Assembly: GCF_022829585.1 (NCBI RefSeq)
Contig: NZ_JAKSYC010000284.1
Span: 1-64,000, forward strand
DNA length: 64,000 nt
Reading direction: 5' to 3'
Source of the DNA: Methylobacterium sp. J-026
GTDB taxonomy: Bacteria > Pseudomonadota > Alphaproteobacteria > Rhizobiales > Beijerinckiaceae
Shown: piece after piece, positions 25,795-34,019 of the stretch
Layout of the letters: each line of letters opens with the position of its first letter
Position numbering within the stretch: the stretch's first letter is position 1
Translations under genes and position numbers: made by a program
The notes under the pieces: generated by a model
What the model was told of the DNA's origin: nothing
What the model saw: only the letters and a program-made list of their open reading frames with translations
The model's database searches: none

Positions 25795-27273
25795 TCAGAA
25801 CCCGCCTGACCTCCCCGGAGCGGACGGGGTCCGCCGCAGCCTGCGCCAGCCCGCAACGATCCCGGTCACCGCGACGGACGCCGCCAGGAGATTCAGGATC
25901 CATTGGCCCGCATCGTGGCGCAGGCGGTTTCCGGTGAGCCCCGGCAGGTCGAGGCGGTGCGGGGCATCGAACAGCCAGCGGCTGATCCGGCCCGAGTGAT
26001 CCAGCCGCTGCAGGATCCTCCCGTCCCGGGGGTCGATGTGGAGCCACGTCGAGGCCGGATCGTCGAAGCGCAGGCGCAGCACCGGGAGCGGCCGCGGATC
26101 GGCGCCGTGGGGATACCAGTAGGCATCGTAGGCGGAGAGCTGCTTGGCCGTCCGCAGGGAGCCGCCCGGCACAGCCCGAGCGGCCGCACGGGCGATGGTG
26201 CCGGCTTCGAGGTGGCCGCCCTCCGCCCCGGCGGCGCGGACGCACTCCGGCGCCTGGGCGACGATCCACCAGTCTCCCCCGATGGCGGCAAATCGCAGGC
26301 TTCGGGTCTCCGGCGCGGCGAAAACCTGCAGCTGCCGCGGGTTGAGCCCGAGCGGCGGCGGCGTTCCGGCATAGGCGGAAAGCAACTCCGCGGGCGGCCG
26401 GACCGACGAGAACCAGCGGTTCGGATTCATCGAGATCCAGCCGCTCACGATGAACGCGCCCAGGCCGATCCCGCCCGCGAGGCCGAGCAGGTGGTGCCAG
26501 CGCGCAAGCCCCCGATAGGGCGTCACGGCGCCGCCCGCGTAGCGTCGCCGGAGGCGCAGCCGCCAGATCCCGATCAGGAGGCCGCTCAGCGCCCCGAGGG
26601 ACGCGAACCCCGACAGCCAGAGCAGGAGCGTCCGCCACAGCTCCGCGCGGGCGCGCAGGGGCGTGAGGTAGATCCAGTGCGCCACCGAGCCAACCCAGTT
26701 CCAGGCTCGCTCGGACCGGGTCGTGTCGAGGGCGATCTCGCCGGTGACCTGAGACACGTAGAGTTCGGTTCCCGCCGGATCGCCGAGGGCGACCTTTAGG
26801 AACGGCCGGAGCGGATCGTACTGGGCCGTGACGGTCCACTGGTCGCGCTCCACCGGCTCGACGCCCGCATCCGAAAAACCCGCGGCCGCGAGACGCAGCG
26901 CCTCGCCGGGCGTCACCGGCCCGAGCAATTCCCCGGTCCGCGCCGAGACCGTCGCCCGGGTCCCGTCGTGCTGGCTGATCCGGTAGACGGGCTCCGCCCC
27001 GCGCATCTCCAGTACGAAGGCCGCGGGTACGCCGACGAGGCCGCCGGCGCGGAGCGCGTCGTCCGGCGCAACCGAGACCCGATCCCAGGCGATCGGATCC
27101 AGCCGTGCCAGGTGCTCGGTCTCGGTGAGCGTCGGGAACGGCACGTAGAGCATGACCAGCCCGGAGCCGATCCACAGGGCGAAGAACAGCCCCGCGGCGA
27201 TTCCGGCCCAACGGTGGAACAGGAGCAGCCAGCGCCGCCCCGCCTTGGCGACCCGCCGCGGCCGCCTCACCAC
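25795..27273 (-). CDS. PepSY-associated four-helix membrane protein
   Basis: A 492-residue protein of the PepSY-TM family. The first helix is HRWAGIAAGLFFALWIGSGLVMLYV; a periplasmic region with PepSY repeats covers about residues 45-195; helices two and three lie near 215-285 with a WHHLLGLAGG histidine pair; a second periplasmic region has RLDHSGRISRWLFDAPHRLDLPGL; and a fourth helix is near 460. Conserved histidines in the helices suggest haem binding and electron transfer, as proposed for iron-siderophore reductases next to TonB receptors. It starts at GTG 27273, overlapping the receptor's stop by seven bases, so it forms an operon with it under the cobalamin riboswitch. Confidence 0.85.
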   Translation of the reverse strand: MVRRPRRVAKAGRRWLLLFHRWAGIAAGLFFALWIGSGLVMLYVPFPTLTETEHLARLDPIAWDRVSVAPDDALRAGGLVGVPAAFVLEMRGAEPVYRISQHDGTRATVSARTGELLGPVTPGEALRLAAAGFSDAGVEPVERDQWTVTAQYDPLRPFLKVALGDPAGTELYVSQVTGEIALDTTRSERAWNWVGSVAHWIYLTPLRARAELWRTLLLWLSGFASLGALSGLLIGIWRLRLRRRYAGGAVTPYRGLARWHHLLGLAGGIGLGAFIVSGWISMNPNRWFSSVRPPAELLSAYAGTPPPLGLNPRQLQVFAAPETRSLRFAAIGGDWWIVAQAPECVRAAGAEGGHLEAGTIARAAARAVPGGSLRTAKQLSAYDAYWYPHGADPRPLPVLRLRFDDPASTWLHIDPRDGRILQRLDHSGRISRWLFDAPHRLDLPGLTGNRLRHDAGQWILNLLAASVAVTGIVAGWRRLRRTPSAPGRSGGF

Positions 27274-29450
27274 GTCACCGTATAGGCGACCTCGGCCGAT
27301 CTTGGCCGCCCGAGCAGCCAGTTGGTTCCCACCCCGTTCGCGGCGTTGCCGCTGATCGCGTAGACTTTGTCAAACAGGTTGTAGACGCGCAGGCTCAGGC
27401 GCGATTCGGCCGTCACTTGATGGTCGAGGACGAGGTTGACGAGGCTGTAGGCCGGGCGCCGCGCCGTGTTGCCGAAGTCGCTGTAGACCTGTCCCACGTT
27501 CTGCAGACCGATCCGCGCGGTCCAGTCGCGGACGGGATCCCAGGTCAGCCAGAGGTTGGCCACGCGCTCGGGCACGTCGATCGGCTGGTTGCCGGCATAC
27601 GAGACGGTGGCGCCGCTCACGGTCTGGTCGAACCGGTCGTACTGCGCGTGCAGGAGCGCGAGGTTGCCGTCGAGCCGCCAGCCCGGCGCGAACCGCCAGC
27701 CCAGCGCCAGTTCGAACCCCTGCGAGGATTGGCTTCCGACCTGCGTGGAGAGCGTCGGTTGCCCCGGCACGGCCGAGATCAGATTGTCCTTGACGATCCG
27801 GTAGCCGGCGACCGTCCATTCGAGGGCGCCGTCGAAGGCGAGACCCTTGGTGCCGATCTCGACCTGGTCACCCGTGGCGAGCTTGAAGCCCGCCAGGGAC
27901 TGCGACAGGGTGATCAGGCTGTTCACCGGGTCGGTGGCGACGCTGTACTGGGCGTAGAGCGCGCTGTCCGGCGTCGGGTTGTAGACGAGACCGAACCGGT
28001 AGCCGAGGGCGCGGTAGGTTTTTTCGAATCGCGATCCCGTCTGCAGATCCTCCCGGTGGAGGGTCGGCACGTCGAGGCGCACCCCGGTGAGGAACGACAG
28101 CCTGTCGGATAAAATCACGCGATCCTCGGCGAAGACCGAGGCCTGGCTCGTCTGGGTGGCGTAGGCCGGCCGCGCTCGCCCGTCCTGCGGGAAATAGCCG
28201 GGATCGTAGCCGGTCAGCGGCACGCTGGTGGTCTGGTCGAAGTAAAAATTGTTCGTGTGGCGGAAGTCGATGTGGTTCACGTCGAAGCCGGCCACGAACG
28301 CGTTCTGCAGGCCGAACAGGCTGCCCTTAAGGCTCGCGTCGAGCCGGTCCCCGACCTGCTCCTGGCTGTGATAGATTTCCAGATCGTCGCTCCGGTCGAC
28401 CAGCCCGGAGCCACGACTGTAGGAATACTGCTCGACGTCGAGCCAATGGCGCCGGCTGGTCAGCCGATAGGCGGTGTTGCGCACCGTGATGTCCGCCGAG
28501 GGCGACCACTCGGCCTTGAGCTGGGTCCAGTTGTCGGCCCAGGTGATCTTCGCGTCGCGGACGTTGTAGTTGTTGAACCGGATCAGGTCCGGGATCCGGC
28601 CCCCGACGAGCGGCGTGCCCCAGTAGCGCGCCGGCTCCTGGTAGCCGAGATCGTGGCTGAGCGTGAACGCGAGGTCGGGGCTCGGCTGGAACAGCAGGGC
28701 GGCCGAGACCGCGAGATTGCGAAAATCGCCCTCCGGCCGGACCCAGCCGTCGGCGCAGTTGCCACTGACGCTGAGGCGGTACGCGAAGGTGTCGCCGAAC
28801 TCGACCTGTCCGAGCGCCCCGCCGGAATCGAGGGCGAGCCGCGCGACCCCGTCCGTCCCGATGACCGCGCGGGCCGTATTGATCGGCACGAAGACCGGTT
28901 TCTTCGGCACCACGTTGATCACGCCGCCGATGGCGCCGTCGCCGTAGAGCACCGAGGACGGCCCGCGCAGCACCTCGATCCGCTCGACGTTCCAGGTGTC
29001 GAACGGGAAGGTGACGGTGTTCGCACCCACGTAGAAGCGCGTGCCGTCATAGAGCTGCTGGATTGAGTTCGGGCCTGCGAAGCCGCGGGACGTGAAGGCG
29101 CCGTTGCCGTTGCCGGGTGCCGCGATCGTGGTGATGCCGGTCGCGTCCTGGGTCACGGCCTCGGCGATCGTATCCTGGCCGCGCAGCCGGGCGGTCTCGC
29201 CCGACACGATGTCGAGGCTCGCCGGCGTCTCCAGGGGTGTCAGGCCGATCCGACTCGCGGTCCGGTCGGGCGTGCGCAGGTTGAGGCCGTTCGGCGTGAC
29301 GCGGTTCGGATCGCCACCGGAGCCTTGGACGGAGAGTTCGTCCAGGGTGACGGCCTCCTGCGCCGCGGCGGGATTTGCCAGGAGTGTGAGGAGCAGGCCG
29401 CAGACCGGGGCGGACCCGCCGGAGCGGGGGTGATGGATCGATGGGGACAT
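27267..29450 (-). CDS. TonB-dependent outer-membrane receptor, siderophore type, under B12 riboswitch
   Basis: A 727-residue receptor. The signal peptide ends around ANPAAAQ (residue 31), and a TonB box-like TLDELSV is at about 35-41. The plug domain covers about 60-165, with ERIEVLRGPSSVLYGDGAIGG. A 22-strand barrel continues to the C-terminus, which ends in YTVTW. Plug and barrel resemble the FhuA/FoxA siderophore class, not the shorter BtuB. Yet a cobalamin riboswitch lies about 290 bases upstream on the same strand, so the true ligand may be a corrinoid. The ATG at 29450 fits the signal peptide but has a weak ribosome site. Confidence 0.88.
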   Translation of the reverse strand: MSPSIHHPRSGGSAPVCGLLLTLLANPAAAQEAVTLDELSVQGSGGDPNRVTPNGLNLRTPDRTASRIGLTPLETPASLDIVSGETARLRGQDTIAEAVTQDATGITTIAAPGNGNGAFTSRGFAGPNSIQQLYDGTRFYVGANTVTFPFDTWNVERIEVLRGPSSVLYGDGAIGGVINVVPKKPVFVPINTARAVIGTDGVARLALDSGGALGQVEFGDTFAYRLSVSGNCADGWVRPEGDFRNLAVSAALLFQPSPDLAFTLSHDLGYQEPARYWGTPLVGGRIPDLIRFNNYNVRDAKITWADNWTQLKAEWSPSADITVRNTAYRLTSRRHWLDVEQYSYSRGSGLVDRSDDLEIYHSQEQVGDRLDASLKGSLFGLQNAFVAGFDVNHIDFRHTNNFYFDQTTSVPLTGYDPGYFPQDGRARPAYATQTSQASVFAEDRVILSDRLSFLTGVRLDVPTLHREDLQTGSRFEKTYRALGYRFGLVYNPTPDSALYAQYSVATDPVNSLITLSQSLAGFKLATGDQVEIGTKGLAFDGALEWTVAGYRIVKDNLISAVPGQPTLSTQVGSQSSQGFELALGWRFAPGWRLDGNLALLHAQYDRFDQTVSGATVSYAGNQPIDVPERVANLWLTWDPVRDWTARIGLQNVGQVYSDFGNTARRPAYSLVNLVLDHQVTAESRLSLRVYNLFDKVYAISGNAANGVGTNWLLGRPRSAEVAYTVTW

Positions 29451-29742
29451 GTCGGGGAAAGGTCCGTGCGCAGCTCCCGCCGGCCTGATCGTCCTATAAG
29501 CAACGTAATAACACTGCAATTCCTCGATCGTCCGGATCGCGGACCGCCGACGAGCGCGGGACTGCGTCGTGGGCTCACGGTCGAACGAAACGAGACGGCG
29601 GGAACGGACATCGGGACTGGCGTCGCGGGCGCGCTTGCTGTGGCACGTCACCGCGAACGAGGCCTCGCCGACCGTGCGGGCGCACGGGCGTCTCGACACC
29701 CGCCAGGACACCCCGCCCGACGCGTTTCGCGTGTGACCACGG

Positions 29743-29915
29743 CTGACGGCAGGTCTCCTGGCTCACGGGTCACCGCCCTCGCACCGTCTTCCCGGGGATT
29801 ACCCAGTGACGTGGTGGTGAAGGGCTCGCCGCTTACAGTTGCGGGGGCAGCCACGGCCTCGGGACGGATCCCTCACCGCGTTCCCTTTTGATCCCCGAAG
29901 GGAACCGTCGGACAC
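29743..29915 (-). promoter_or_regulatory. Cobalamin (adenosylcobalamin) riboswitch
   Basis: On the minus strand the core elements appear in order. A hairpin region with GGGAACGCGGTGAGG precedes GCCCCCGCAACTGTAAGCGG (29829-29848), then the CACTGG / GGGAAGACGG segment, then the B12 box GAGCCAGGAGACCTGCC (29748-29764). This is the standard layout of the cobalamin riboswitch, which represses expression when adenosyl- or methylcobalamin is plentiful. It would control the leftward receptor-PepSY operon. About 290 bases separate its end from the receptor ATG, longer than usual. I could not identify the expression-platform hairpin with certainty. Confidence 0.93.
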
Positions 29916-30273
29916 AAGCTTGGCTGCACGCGCCTGGCGCGTCAAGCGTCGGGAATACCCTGCCTGGGGATCCAGCGGCGCGAAGGTCGGTACGCCATCT
30001 TCAGCGGACAAACGAATCTGTGCCGTAATTTTAGGGCGTCTGCTGAGCACGCATCGTTTTTGTGGGTTTTACAGATGCGAATTTAATAGCTTTTCCTGCC
30101 ATGCAATCCCTTATTTACTTACCAATAGTTACGCATCAAATGCTTAAAGATTTTGCATTTTGTCGAAATGGAATTTCTTGTCTCAAAATTCAACCAATCT
30201 GTTAGGGTGCGCGCGTTGATGTTGCGTATTATAACCTGACCGAATCGGCACTGATTTTGAGACGGTTAGGCGA
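29916..30273. other. AT-rich intergenic region between riboswitch and chemoreceptor
   Basis: About 360 bases. The left part (to about 30030) resembles local DNA and must hold the promoter of the riboswitch transcript. From about 30030 to 30260 the sequence turns strongly AT-rich, unlike the rest of the window. It contains TATTAT/TATAAC-like -10 candidates near 30227-30235 ahead of the chemoreceptor ATG. The start of the chemoreceptor gene itself (to about 30360) shares this AT bias. No open frame or repeat is evident. It may be a promoter region or the edge of acquired DNA. Confidence 0.5.
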
Positions 30274-31983
30274 ATGTCGCAAGATGTGCATAGTACGGAA
30301 AAAAGATCCATTTTTAGCTTGAGAAAACTGATAGCTGGATCATTCGTTGTCCTCTTCATACTGTCTATGTTGATCGGCATATTCGCGATCAGCCGTGTCG
30401 GGCTGATCAACCAGGCCGCACAGTCGGTGGTCGGCGAGATCGATGCCGTGGCCAATCTGGGCCTCATGAACGAGGAGAGCCAGGAACTTCGGGCCCTGGA
30501 TATCCTGGCTCATAACGCGCGCGGGAAGGACCAGGCGCGGTCTTACGAGGCCCAGCTCGAGACGGCGCAGCAAGCTTTCTCGACGGCCTGGAGTCGCTAT
30601 GCGCCGACCGTATCCGGCCCGGAGGAGCAGGCGCTCGCACATCGGCTGCGAGAGGCGTGGCAGCATTTTCTGGCGCTCGAGAGCCAAGTGTCCGCGCTCG
30701 ATCGGGCCGGCGAGCACGCCCTGGCCGATACGGTCGTGTTCGGCGCCTTCGGCGAGGACGCGGAGGCATTCCGGAAGGCGGTCCGCGCGGTCCTCACCTA
30801 TCGCCAGACGCGGGTCGCCGATCAGACCGCGGCGACAGACGCGGTCGGCCGGGCGTCGACTCTCTCGGTGGCCGCCGCTCTGGGCATCGTGGCGATCCTG
30901 ACCCTCGTCGTCAGCGGCTTCATCATCCGCAGGGTGGCCACGCCGCTCATGACGATGACCGGCATCATGCGGCGCCTCGCCGAGAACGACCCCGACGTGG
31001 CGGTTCCCGCGGGCGATCGCACGGACGAGATCGGCGCCATGGCCGGAACCCTACGGGTCTTCCAGGAGAACATGCGACGGTCCAGAACCCTCGAGCAGGA
31101 GGCGGCCGAGGCGCGCCTGCAGGCCGAGGCGCAGAGCCGACAGGAGATGGCCGAAATGGCCGGCCGCTTCGAGACGGCGGTCGGCGGGATCGTGACCACG
31201 CTCGCCACGGCCTCGACGCAACTGCGCGGGACGGCCCGGTCCATGACGGGGATCGCCAGTGAGACGGCGGTGCAGTCCACCGCCGTGGCGTCCGCGGCGG
31301 AGGAGGCCGCCGCCAACGTCAAGATGGTGGCCAAGGCTGCCGGGGATCTCGAATCGTCGGTCCGCGAAGTCGGTCGTCAGGCCGAGGTTTCCTCCGCCAT
31401 GGCCAACGGCATCGCCGGGGAGGCCGCGCAGACGGCTGCTTTGGTGCAGGCGCTGAGCGGGGCGGCCGCCCAGATCGGCGACATCGTCGGCATCATCTCG
31501 ACTCTCGCCAAGCAGACCAACCTTCTGGCGCTGAACGCCACGATCGAGGCCGCCCGCGCCGGGGAGGCCGGACGCGGATTCGCCGTGGTGGCGGCCGAGG
31601 TCAAGGCTTTGGCGACCCAGACCGCAGCGGCCACGAACGACATCGCGCAGCATGTGGCGACCATCCAGGGATCCACCTCCGATGTGGTCACGGCCATCGG
31701 CGGCATCACCACCCGCATCCAGGACCTGAGTGCGGCGGCGGCTTCGATCGCGGCGGCGGTCGAGGAGCAGAACACCGCCACCCAGGAGATCGCACGCAAC
31801 ATCACCCAGGCGGCGACCGGAACCGGGGAGGTCACGGCCACGATCACCGGCGTCGCGAACCGGGCCCAGGAGGCCGGATCCGCCGCCGGTCAGGTGCTGG
31901 AGGCGGCCAATGCGCTGTCCGGGCAGGCGGAACACCTCGGCGGCGAGGTCGCCCAGTTCCTCCGCACCATCCGGGTGGCCTGA
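30274..31983 (+). CDS. Methyl-accepting chemotaxis protein
   Basis: A 569-residue transmembrane chemoreceptor. TM1 is at about residues 19-40. A periplasmic, helical four-helix-bundle-type sensor covers about 41-195. TM2 is at 196-219 and HAMP at about 220-272 ([21 protein letters not shown]). The cytoplasmic signalling domain has the hairpin tip [20 protein letters not shown] at about 412-431. There is no C-terminal CheR-binding pentapeptide. The first 100 bases of the gene are AT-richer than the rest. The next gene on the same strand encodes a periplasmic binding protein 82 bases on, which could present a sugar to this receptor. Confidence 0.94.
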   Translation: MSQDVHSTEKRSIFSLRKLIAGSFVVLFILSMLIGIFAISRVGLINQAAQSVVGEIDAVANLGLMNEESQELRALDILAHNARGKDQARSYEAQLETAQQAFSTAWSRYAPTVSGPEEQALAHRLREAWQHFLALESQVSALDRAGEHALADTVVFGAFGEDAEAFRKAVRAVLTYRQTRVADQTAATDAVGRASTLSVAAALGIVAILTLVVSGFIIRRVATPLMTMTGIMRRLAENDPDVAVPAGDRTDEIGAMAGTLRVFQENMRRSRTLEQEAAEARLQAEAQSRQEMAEMAGRFETAVGGIVTTLATASTQLRGTARSMTGIASETAVQSTAVASAAEEAAANVKMVAKAAGDLESSVREVGRQAEVSSAMANGIAGEAAQTAALVQALSGAAAQIGDIVGIISTLAKQTNLLALNATIEAARAGEAGRGFAVVAAEVKALATQTAAATNDIAQHVATIQGSTSDVVTAIGGITTRIQDLSAAAASIAAAVEEQNTATQEIARNITQAATGTGEVTATITGVANRAQEAGSAAGQVLEAANALSGQAEHLGGEVAQFLRTIRVA

Positions 31984-32065
31984 AGCCACCACGCAGCGCC
32001 CCGAGGCCGTCGATCGCGTCGCTGGCCGCTCCCGCCCTCGGGCTCACCCGCAGAGACATGAGCTC

Positions 32066-33094
32066 ATGCCAGCAAGACCCCGATTTTTTGCCGTCGCATC
32101 CTCCCGCCTGAGAGCTTCGGGATTGGCGCTGGTCCTCGGTATCGCCGCGGGCTGTGGCGCGCCCCCCGCCTCCGCCCGGACGATCGGCGTGACGATGGTC
32201 CCGCCCGTGGCGTTCTTTCAGTTCCTCCGCGACGGCATCCAAGAGCGCGTGAAGGCTTATCCTGGCCAATCCGTGCTGTTCGCCCATGCCGAAACCGGGG
32301 ATGGCGCGAAGCAGATCGAGCAGATCAAGGCCTTCATCCGCGACAAGGTCGAGGCGCTGATCGTCCTGCCGGTGGAGGCCGCCGCCACCGCGGAGATCAC
32401 CCGGCTCGCGCAGGATGCCGACATCCCCCTGGTCTACGTGAACAATGGCCCGCGCGAGGACTGGTTCGCCGGGCGGGTCGCGCTCGCCCTCCCGAACGAC
32501 CTCGTGGCCGGACGGCTGCAGATGACCATGCTGGCGCAGATGATGAACGGCCAGGGACGGCTCGCGATCATCCGGGGGCCGGCTTCCCACTCAGCCTCGG
32601 CCCTGCGGACGCAAGGGGCGAAGGAGGTGCTGGCGGGCGTTCCCGGCATCACGGTCGTCGAGGAAGCTGCGGCGGACTGGGACCGCAAGCGGGCCGCGTC
32701 CCTGGTGGCGAAATGGCTGGCCGACGGCCGGAAGATCGACGCGATCGCCGCCAACAACGACGAGATGGCGATCGGCGCGGCGGACGCGCTCGAAGCGGCC
32801 GGGATTCCTCTAGGACAGATCCTGATCGGCGGCGTGGATGGGACACTCGACGGCATCGAGGCGATGCATCGCAAGCGGATTCACGTGACCGTCTTCCAGG
32901 ATGCGGCCCTGGAGGGCGGACGCGCCGTCGACGATGCCGTCAAGCTGATCCGGCATGAGCCGGTCCAGCAATACGATTGGATTCCCTTCGACCTCGTCAC
33001 CGACCGGACGCTGCCGCGCTATCTGCGGACATGGGCGTGCGGCACCTGCATGGACGACGCGCCACGCGGCGAGTGCCTGACGGAAGGACGGTAG
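32066..33094 (+). CDS. Orphan periplasmic sugar-binding protein (ribose/simple-sugar type)
   Basis: A 342-residue Peripla_BP_4-type protein. A signal sequence with a lipobox-like IAAGC near residue 30 is followed by the first lobe TIGVTMVPPVAFFQFLRDGIQERV. VNNGP and AIIRGPASHSASALRTQG lie in the hinge/binding region, and IAANNDEMAIGAADALEAAG is the family signature of lobe two. It ends with a cysteine-containing tail CGTCMDDAPRGEC, unusual for the family. No ABC permease or ATPase gene adjoins it. The chemoreceptor immediately upstream suggests a sensing role, which is inference. Alternatively it may feed a transporter encoded elsewhere. Confidence 0.85.
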   Translation: MPARPRFFAVASSRLRASGLALVLGIAAGCGAPPASARTIGVTMVPPVAFFQFLRDGIQERVKAYPGQSVLFAHAETGDGAKQIEQIKAFIRDKVEALIVLPVEAAATAEITRLAQDADIPLVYVNNGPREDWFAGRVALALPNDLVAGRLQMTMLAQMMNGQGRLAIIRGPASHSASALRTQGAKEVLAGVPGITVVEEAAADWDRKRAASLVAKWLADGRKIDAIAANNDEMAIGAADALEAAGIPLGQILIGGVDGTLDGIEAMHRKRIHVTVFQDAALEGGRAVDDAVKLIRHEPVQQYDWIPFDLVTDRTLPRYLRTWACGTCMDDAPRGECLTEGR

Positions 33095-33402
33095 ATGACA
33101 GATCCGGGATCGCGGAGATCGGCCCGGCACCGGTCCAATTCCTCATCCTGTATGTTTTCGAAGAAATATCAGCCATTATATCAGCATGTTATATCTTATC
33201 GATGAATATAATATTGATGTAAAATAGAATTCTATAGTATTTATACAATATAACAAACATGGAACGAAACGTGTTCCGCCGCGTAAACCGTGCGGTTCTT
33301 GGCGGTCACATGTCGGGATATCGAAGACCTCGTGATTGCGTCCGCCAAGCTCTTGTCGGGCGACCGGGATATGGCCGGTCGGTATCGCGTGAGGAGCGCG
33401 CA
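33095..33402. other. AT-rich intergenic region before HigA-like gene
   Basis: About 300 bases. From about 33145 to 33265 the sequence is strongly AT-rich and includes TTGATG at 33214 and several TATA-like -10 candidates (about 33233-33245), so it can act as a promoter for the HigA-like gene. The stretch 33266-33400 is open in two frames (starts near 33259 and 33290), but neither product resembles a toxin or other known protein. No hairpin terminator is obvious after the binding-protein gene. Confidence 0.45.
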
Positions 33403-33771
33403 ATGCACACGACGTATCGACTGGAAAATCCTGGTCATCCGGGAGGTTTCGTGCGTCGGCAGATCCTGGAACCGCGCAATTTGACGGCCATGAGCGCCGC
33501 CAGCAGGCTCGGCGTTCCGCGCCAAGTCCTGTCCGAATTTCTCGCGGAGAAAACCAGTCTCACAGCCGATCTGGCTCTGCGGATCGAAATCGCGTTCGGA
33601 TGCGGGATGGAAACGCTGATGGAGATGCAGACGCGCTTCGACATTGCCCAGGCGCGGAAGAACGCCGGCGCGATCCGCAATGAGCTGGCGGCCACCTGCA
33701 CGGACACGGGCAGCCATGGGCCCGACGAGCGGCCTCAGCCGATCATCAAGCGCGTTTACGCGTCCAGGTGA
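33403..33771 (+). CDS. HigA-like helix-turn-helix protein (XRE family)
   Basis: A 122-residue protein. NPGHPGGFVRRQILEPRNLTAMSAASRLGVPRQVLSEFLAEKTSLTADLALRIEIAFG reproduces the HigA/VapI antitoxin fold: the G-x-x-L/I-x-x-x-x-L start, the helix-turn-helix and the ALR...FG end, followed by METLMEMQTRFDIAQAR. The C-terminal 45 residues are variable. The ATG at 33403 lies behind GAGGAG. HigA normally follows a HigB-type RNase toxin, but none is recognisable upstream, where the DNA is AT-rich. It may be a solitary regulator or the remnant of a toxin-antitoxin pair. Confidence 0.75.
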   Translation: MHTTYRLENPGHPGGFVRRQILEPRNLTAMSAASRLGVPRQVLSEFLAEKTSLTADLALRIEIAFGCGMETLMEMQTRFDIAQARKNAGAIRNELAATCTDTGSHGPDERPQPIIKRVYASR

Positions 33772-34019
33772 TGCCGCCCCCCCAGGGATGGGTAGCGGTG
33801 AAGCCGAAACCGCCCTCCTCGGAGGGCCGATCGGCGCGGGGACGAATGCGCCCATCCCCCTGAGGCGGGTTGAGGCGAGGACCGGCGGCGCCCGGCGCCT
33901 TTGCCGCTGCGCCTCCGCGATGATAGAGCCCAGCGACCCCATGGGTCCGGACGTCCGCGACGCCGCGGCCGATGCGCCCGGACGTTCCGTCCGAAGCGGA
34001 GACGGGTGCTGGCGGAATC

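Noticed and set aside
29451-29711. An upstream extension of the TonB receptor
   Set aside because: The frame is open but contains no signal peptide; the signal sequence begins at the 29450 ATG, so the extra residues are most likely leader RNA.
33259-33402. A possible HigB-type toxin before the HigA-like gene
   Set aside because: Both open frames here lack the RelE/HigB fold signatures and are short and Arg-rich.
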